From: Vibrio coralliilyticus ATCC BAA-450
Lineage (GTDB): Bacteria; Pseudomonadota; Gammaproteobacteria; Enterobacterales; Vibrionaceae
Direction of reading: 5' to 3'
Assembly: GCF_000176135.1 (NCBI RefSeq)
Contig: NZ_ACZN01000018.1
Coordinates: 372,001 to 436,000 of the forward strand
Length of the DNA stretch: 64,000 bases
Shown: positions 62,001 to 64,000 of the stretch, piece by piece
How the letters are laid out: each line of letters starts with the position of its first letter
How positions within the stretch are numbered: position 1 is the stretch's first letter
Position numbers and translations under genes: made by a program
The notes under the pieces: generated by a model
What the model was told of the DNA's origin: nothing
The model's input: the letters and a program-made list of their open reading frames with translations, nothing else
Databases searched by the model: none

Positions 62001-64000
62001 TTTTGATAGTGGGCAAACAGTTCGCTGAGCAAAACACCAGTGCTCCAACCATCCATCAGAATGTGGTGAATCGTGAAGATACAAGCGATCTCATTGTCGC
62101 CCGTTGTCACTAGATCTACTCGCCACAAAGGTTTTAGCTGCTGTACGCTCGCATCTTGTTCCAGTTCGAAACCTTGTTCAATGAGCGAACGTTTATACGA
62201 CTCTAGTTCAAAGCCTACTTCCTCTCGCCCATCAAAGACTCTGCTCGTGATAGGAAGGTCATCCCAAACATAAAGGTGTGTCTGACCTTCTACTTGATGC
62301 AGCGTACTACGTAGAATCGAATGACGCTTCATCAAGGCTTTCCAACCCTCTTCTAACTGGCCAGCATCAGCGCCAAATATTGGTAAGGTAATTTGGTTGA
62401 CGTAGGTACTTGTGTCTTGCGATAGCTGAGCGTGGAAATACAAACCTTGCTGTAGCGTAGACAGCGGTAGTATTTGATTCGGAAGTTGATGAGCGTTATC
62501 ACTTACATGGCTTAGCGTAGCAAGACTCAGGTTAGTGTTTGGCGCATCAGCTTGTGTCAAAACGGCTGAGTTAGACGTGCAATGTTCCGTCATTGCTTTG
62601 ATTGCCGCTTCTAAGTGATGAACATAAGCATCACATTCAGATTTCGACAGAGCAGAAAGTGAAAACTCCAAATCGACGTCAAAGCCATCATCAGTTTCGC
62701 TGATATTCAGTACAATTGCGGCATCAGCTTTGGCATTTTCTGGTCGCCATAAGCCAAACTCACCCAGTTCAGCCCCTTTTACATCAGCCTTCGTTGCTCG
62801 GCCTAGGAAGTTAAATAGCACATCAACATTGTCTTGATACTGCCATTGCTGCTGAGCTACGCCAGCTGAGTAACTCAAGCCACCATCGGTGATTGCATGT
62901 GAGCCATCTTTTACACTCGCTAACAGTTCACTAATACTCTCACTTAGCACAACTTTTTGCGGGAACAGCGCAGTATGCCAGTTAACACTGCGTGAAAGAT
63001 CCAATCCAAACGACTCACTGAATCGACCATGGCTTTCACGATGAATGACGATCTCATTTGCAGAGGTTATTTGTTTTACTGCAAGTGCAGACAATGCCAT
63101 CAAAGTCTGCTCCTTGCTCATTCTGGCAAAGGCCTGAGTCGATGCAAGCAGTGGCTCGGCGAGCTCTTTGGTTAAATGGTAACTGTGCTTATGAATTCCT
63201 TTGCTTTCGCCCTCCTTAGCAGAACCTTCAGCAAAAGCTCGTTCTGCTCGCTGAGCATTCCAGAATTCGGACTGTTTATGACTGATATGTAGATTCTCTA
63301 ATGCCTCATACCAGTCAGCCTGATTGTGCGTTTTAGAAGCGAAGGCATAAGAGTCGACCCCCATTTCTTGCTGATAACTGCCCAGCAAATCTTGAATAAG
63401 CACAGGCCAAGAAAGCGCATCAATGACAAGGTGGTGAACGGCAACCAGCATTTCGCCCGTCTCAATATTCAAGCCGACCGACAATTGCTTACCAGCAGAC
63501 GGATTAATCGCACTCTGCACAGCATCGATGTCTATCTGCTCGGTATAAAGGTGGAATGCAAAATCTGCGGTAGTCACATATTCAGCTAGACACTCTGCTA
63601 CATCAGATGTTGTGGTATTAGGAGCCTCGAAAGAAAGGCGCAAACTATCGTGATGCTGCACCACTTGCTTAAGTGCTCGGACAATCGCGTCTGCATTAAC
63701 CGGAGCTGGCAAGTTAAGTTTTGCGTACTGGTTGCACAGTTCTAGCTGACCATTCTTATCCAGATAATTCTCAATGAATCGCTTCTGCATTGGTAGCAAG
63801 GCTACTTTGCCATTCAGCTCACCTTGTTCAGCTGGTTTGATTTGGCTATCGAGAACACATAACGCCATTTCATCGAGTACTGGATGGTCAAACACTTGCT
63901 TTGGTGTCAGCATCAAACCTCGTTGACGAAGCTTCCCTACCATTTGCAAAGCGGTAATTGAATCTCCGCCAAGTGCAAAGAAATGGCTGTCAGAACCAAT
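56096..64000 (-). CDS. Non-ribosomal peptide synthetase, T-E / C-A-T / C-A-T (5' end outside window)
   Basis: At least 2634 aa; the frame stays open through position 64000. Order from the right edge: T (FFALGGDSI at 63956-63982), E (HHLVIDALSW near 63430, with DA where DG is usual), C (HHILMDG near 62055), A (TSGSTGKPKG near 60640), T (GGQSLL near 59470), C (HHIVSDG near 58910), A (TSGSTGLPKG near 57460), T (GGHSLL near 56300). The first A has code D-G-E-C-W-L-G-V-T-(K). The second reads D-V-W-H-I-S-L-I-D-(K), close to known serine codes such as EntF. Product order visible: X(epimerised)-same substrate-Ser-. No starter C domain is seen, since the 5' end is missing. Confidence 0.93.
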   Translation of the reverse strand: MGSDSHFFALGGDSITALQMVGKLRQRGLMLTPKQVFDHPVLDEMALCVLDSQIKPAEQGELNGKVALLPMQKRFIENYLDKNGQLELCNQYAKLNLPAPVNADAIVRALKQVVQHHDSLRLSFEAPNTTTSDVAECLAEYVTTADFAFHLYTEQIDIDAVQSAINPSAGKQLSVGLNIETGEMLVAVHHLVIDALSWPVLIQDLLGSYQQEMGVDSYAFASKTHNQADWYEALENLHISHKQSEFWNAQRAERAFAEGSAKEGESKGIHKHSYHLTKELAEPLLASTQAFARMSKEQTLMALSALAVKQITSANEIVIHRESHGRFSESFGLDLSRSVNWHTALFPQKVVLSESISELLASVKDGSHAITDGGLSYSAGVAQQQWQYQDNVDVLFNFLGRATKADVKGAELGEFGLWRPENAKADAAIVLNISETDDGFDVDLEFSLSALSKSECDAYVHHLEAAIKAMTEHCTSNSAVLTQADAPNTNLSLATLSHVSDNAHQLPNQILPLSTLQQGLYFHAQLSQDTSTYVNQITLPIFGADAGQLEEGWKALMKRHSILRSTLHQVEGQTHLYVWDDLPITSRVFDGREEVGFELESYKRSLIEQGFELEQDASVQQLKPLWRVDLVTTGDNEIACIFTIHHILMDGWSTGVLLSELFAHYQNMSLPVVSHNFADYLEWVVQQEPESAQEYWRGYLNGVEAPTILVEQYGSNTDKLGHVRHNVDFSAEVLSGWQSQLKSSGITLNTLIQGAWLLTLQRYTGQSQPVFGNTVAGRPSSLANSEAMVGLFINTLPVTSMVNWQAKTGEWLADIQEQASAQREFSHVSLSEVQAQSPLAGENLFDSLVVFENYPLDESLFSETGLKIGEPDSYEFTHYPLTLAVLPSESLRIVFAYDSAKFSQSDIDALSATMSHYLEQLVDKLTHSLSDIDVLDAEQQSRLSGHVKEPEPWAYKPFAELLKEQVLAQPDSEALVANPLGGTALSTNGSERLALTYQQLDNFSDGVAAELIARGIQRDQRVGVMFARGADMLVAMIGVLKAGAAFLPLDPSYPQDRLAYMVEDSDAQWLISDGSSQQLASEICQPDNIIAYSEIDLQQPLLNRPEILEEQLAYVIYTSGSTGKPKGVCVSHSGLSMHVQTIGQRYGMTPKDIELHFASISFDGAVERWTVPLAFGSKLVIRDQQLWSAQETCEVLEREAVTIACFPPSYVGPLLEWIEVEQLTLAVRSWTLGGEAFTRETYFKLQQVLNPKRIINGYGPTETVVTPMIWQAYPETPLESAYAPIGTAVGARSLYVLDSNLRPVPSGVSGELYIGEEVGLARGYLDRPDLTAERFVPDPFANNGERMYRTGDLVRWREDGVMEYLGRADDQIKIRGFRVELGEIESRLQSISGSKLSAVTAFEGSAGKYLVGYVEGQADLINGDDILAQMAKVLPDYMVPSQLVVMESMPLTPASKVDKKKLPQPDNHVQHKAYEAPEGEVEQLLAQEWQALFGLEKVSRNDDFFALGGQSLLATQLVGRLQQKHQIRLLLQSVFDSPGLDVMATQCTSLKEPAVTIKAVPRMEYMPVSASQKRLWFVQQLMPESSAYHMPLGLKLKGEVNREWLEQSLRTVIGRHEALRTSFMQVDGELMQSIHSDDDVSQFALEEYSADEFSSIEEQRLNWIGETFDLSSPSLLRAYLIKHSEQEFELLLVVHHIVSDGISIQNLMRELSAVYSSYSHSGHFESSVETVALDYADYASWQQEWLKSDSAKESLSWWKATLAKDIEPLVLHSDVARDQLETTGQRHHFTLTKQQVNAIETLAAQSATTPFNVMLSLWHLLLHKYSGRDEIRVGIPVAGRTQPDTQQMQGCFINNLVIPAQLDAAMSYDNLLQDTKRFTEQALTHQDVPFEVLVESLGVTGNLQHHPLYQTSFNFQRIERSILAEWGGLQAEAFDPGVVAAQLELSLDVQAYDDGEWSGFVNYAAPVFDQTFVEALLGHWLKLLEQVALNPNATLSELKLVDSDEFAQIEAFNATKKSWGEMLPPPVAVEAQAQRTPEAIALSMGQQSMTYAEFDSKVNQLAQWLRQQGVGEETRVGLGLPRSFELVIGLHAITRAGGAYVPLDPSYPAERLNYILESADVSILLTDSETLPQWPENPQCQYVALNQAEILQQVNEQSTEAPVVNWQAEQSLYVIFTSGSTGLPKGVVNTQSALHNRLAWMQNEYQLDASDCVLQKTPFSFDVSVWEFFWPLMYGARLAIAEPDHHRQPELLHNTIREQGVTTIHFVPSMLHAFESETDIGECSSLRRIICSGEALPAELTEKVLTGAPDCQLHNLYGPTEAAIDVTYWQCELPVGKRIPIGHAISNTQLHVLDDCWNPVPVGVPGELYLAGDGLAREYLSRPDLTADRFVPNPFACEQDGNIGSRMYRTGDQVVRMPDGRLEYLGRLDHQVKIRGLRIELEEIENVLNQHDDVDESVVIAYEHQTGTQLVAYVVCGEWNSEKETAAKAHLNDHLPDYMVPAIYVALDEMPLSPNGKRDRKALPSPEWSKVEYRAPESELEIWFANTWQQVLGSEKVGLDDNFFALGGHSLLATRIVAQAQKELDLAISLKDFFAAGTLQALTDALQSQYQANNEQEQDELDAMAALMDELELL

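Noticed and set aside
1..64000. CRISPR arrays, insertion sequences, prophage genes, rRNA
   Set aside because: No repeat-spacer pattern, transposase, phage structural gene or rRNA sequence was found.

Overview
The window is chromosomal DNA of a marine Vibrio. This is supported by a NorM efflux pump very close to the V. parahaemolyticus protein as I recall it, several small Vibrio-type families, a biofilm polysaccharide locus with the gene order of the Vibrio syp cluster, and two tRNA-Val genes. The species cannot be fixed from the window. The siderophore cluster would fit the Coralliilyticus group, but that is only a guess.

Region 1 (1-6921): a two-component system (histidine kinase cut by the left edge, plus a sigma-54 activator) faces a tungstate ABC transporter (tupABC). 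The transporter runs with overlaps into mobA and a mobB-moeA fusion. Between the two units are two copies of a TGnGACA-N3-TGTnCCA palindrome and a well-formed -24/-12 promoter, so the regulator probably controls oxyanion uptake together with molybdenum/tungsten cofactor assembly.

Region 2 (7000-21861) is mostly ordinary chromosome. It holds three Tad-type minor pilin genes without the rest of the Tad machine, a GNAT acetyltransferase, NagK, a DTW-domain tRNA modification enzyme, a sterol desaturase-like hydroxylase, a chemoreceptor, an NlpC/P60 lipoprotein, a fructosamine kinase-like protein, riboflavin synthase, NorM, a DUF3080 lipoprotein and an exported ATP-dependent DNA ligase.

Region 3 (22018-43594) is a syp exopolysaccharide/biofilm locus with the order sypA-B-C-D-[PhnD-like]-F-G-H-I-J-K-L-M-N-O-P-Q-R. 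The gene expected at the sypE place is missing, and a periplasmic PhnD-type binding protein sits there, directly before the hybrid kinase SypF. Four -24/-12 promoters (before sypA, sypI, sypM and sypP) each lie 68-91 bp downstream of a TTCTCA-N3-TGAGAA palindrome or a degenerate copy, matching SypG control. SypA keeps Ser56 although its usual kinase/phosphatase SypE is absent. SypD has lost the Walker A lysine.

Region 4 (43659-64000): two identical tRNA-Val(GAC) genes, two small genes, a secreted Nep1-like cytolysin with the exact GHRHDWE motif, and then a Fur-linked hydroxamate siderophore cluster on the minus strand: ornithine N-hydroxylase, IucB-type acyltransferase, TonB-dependent receptor and two NRPS genes, the first running off the right edge. 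The visible assembly line is T-E / C-A-T / C-A-T / C-A-T-E-TE. The middle A domain carries a serine code, and the two flanking A domains share one identical code. With the hydroxylase and acyltransferase this suggests (acyl-hydroxyornithine)-Ser-(acyl-hydroxyornithine), as in the amphibactin family.
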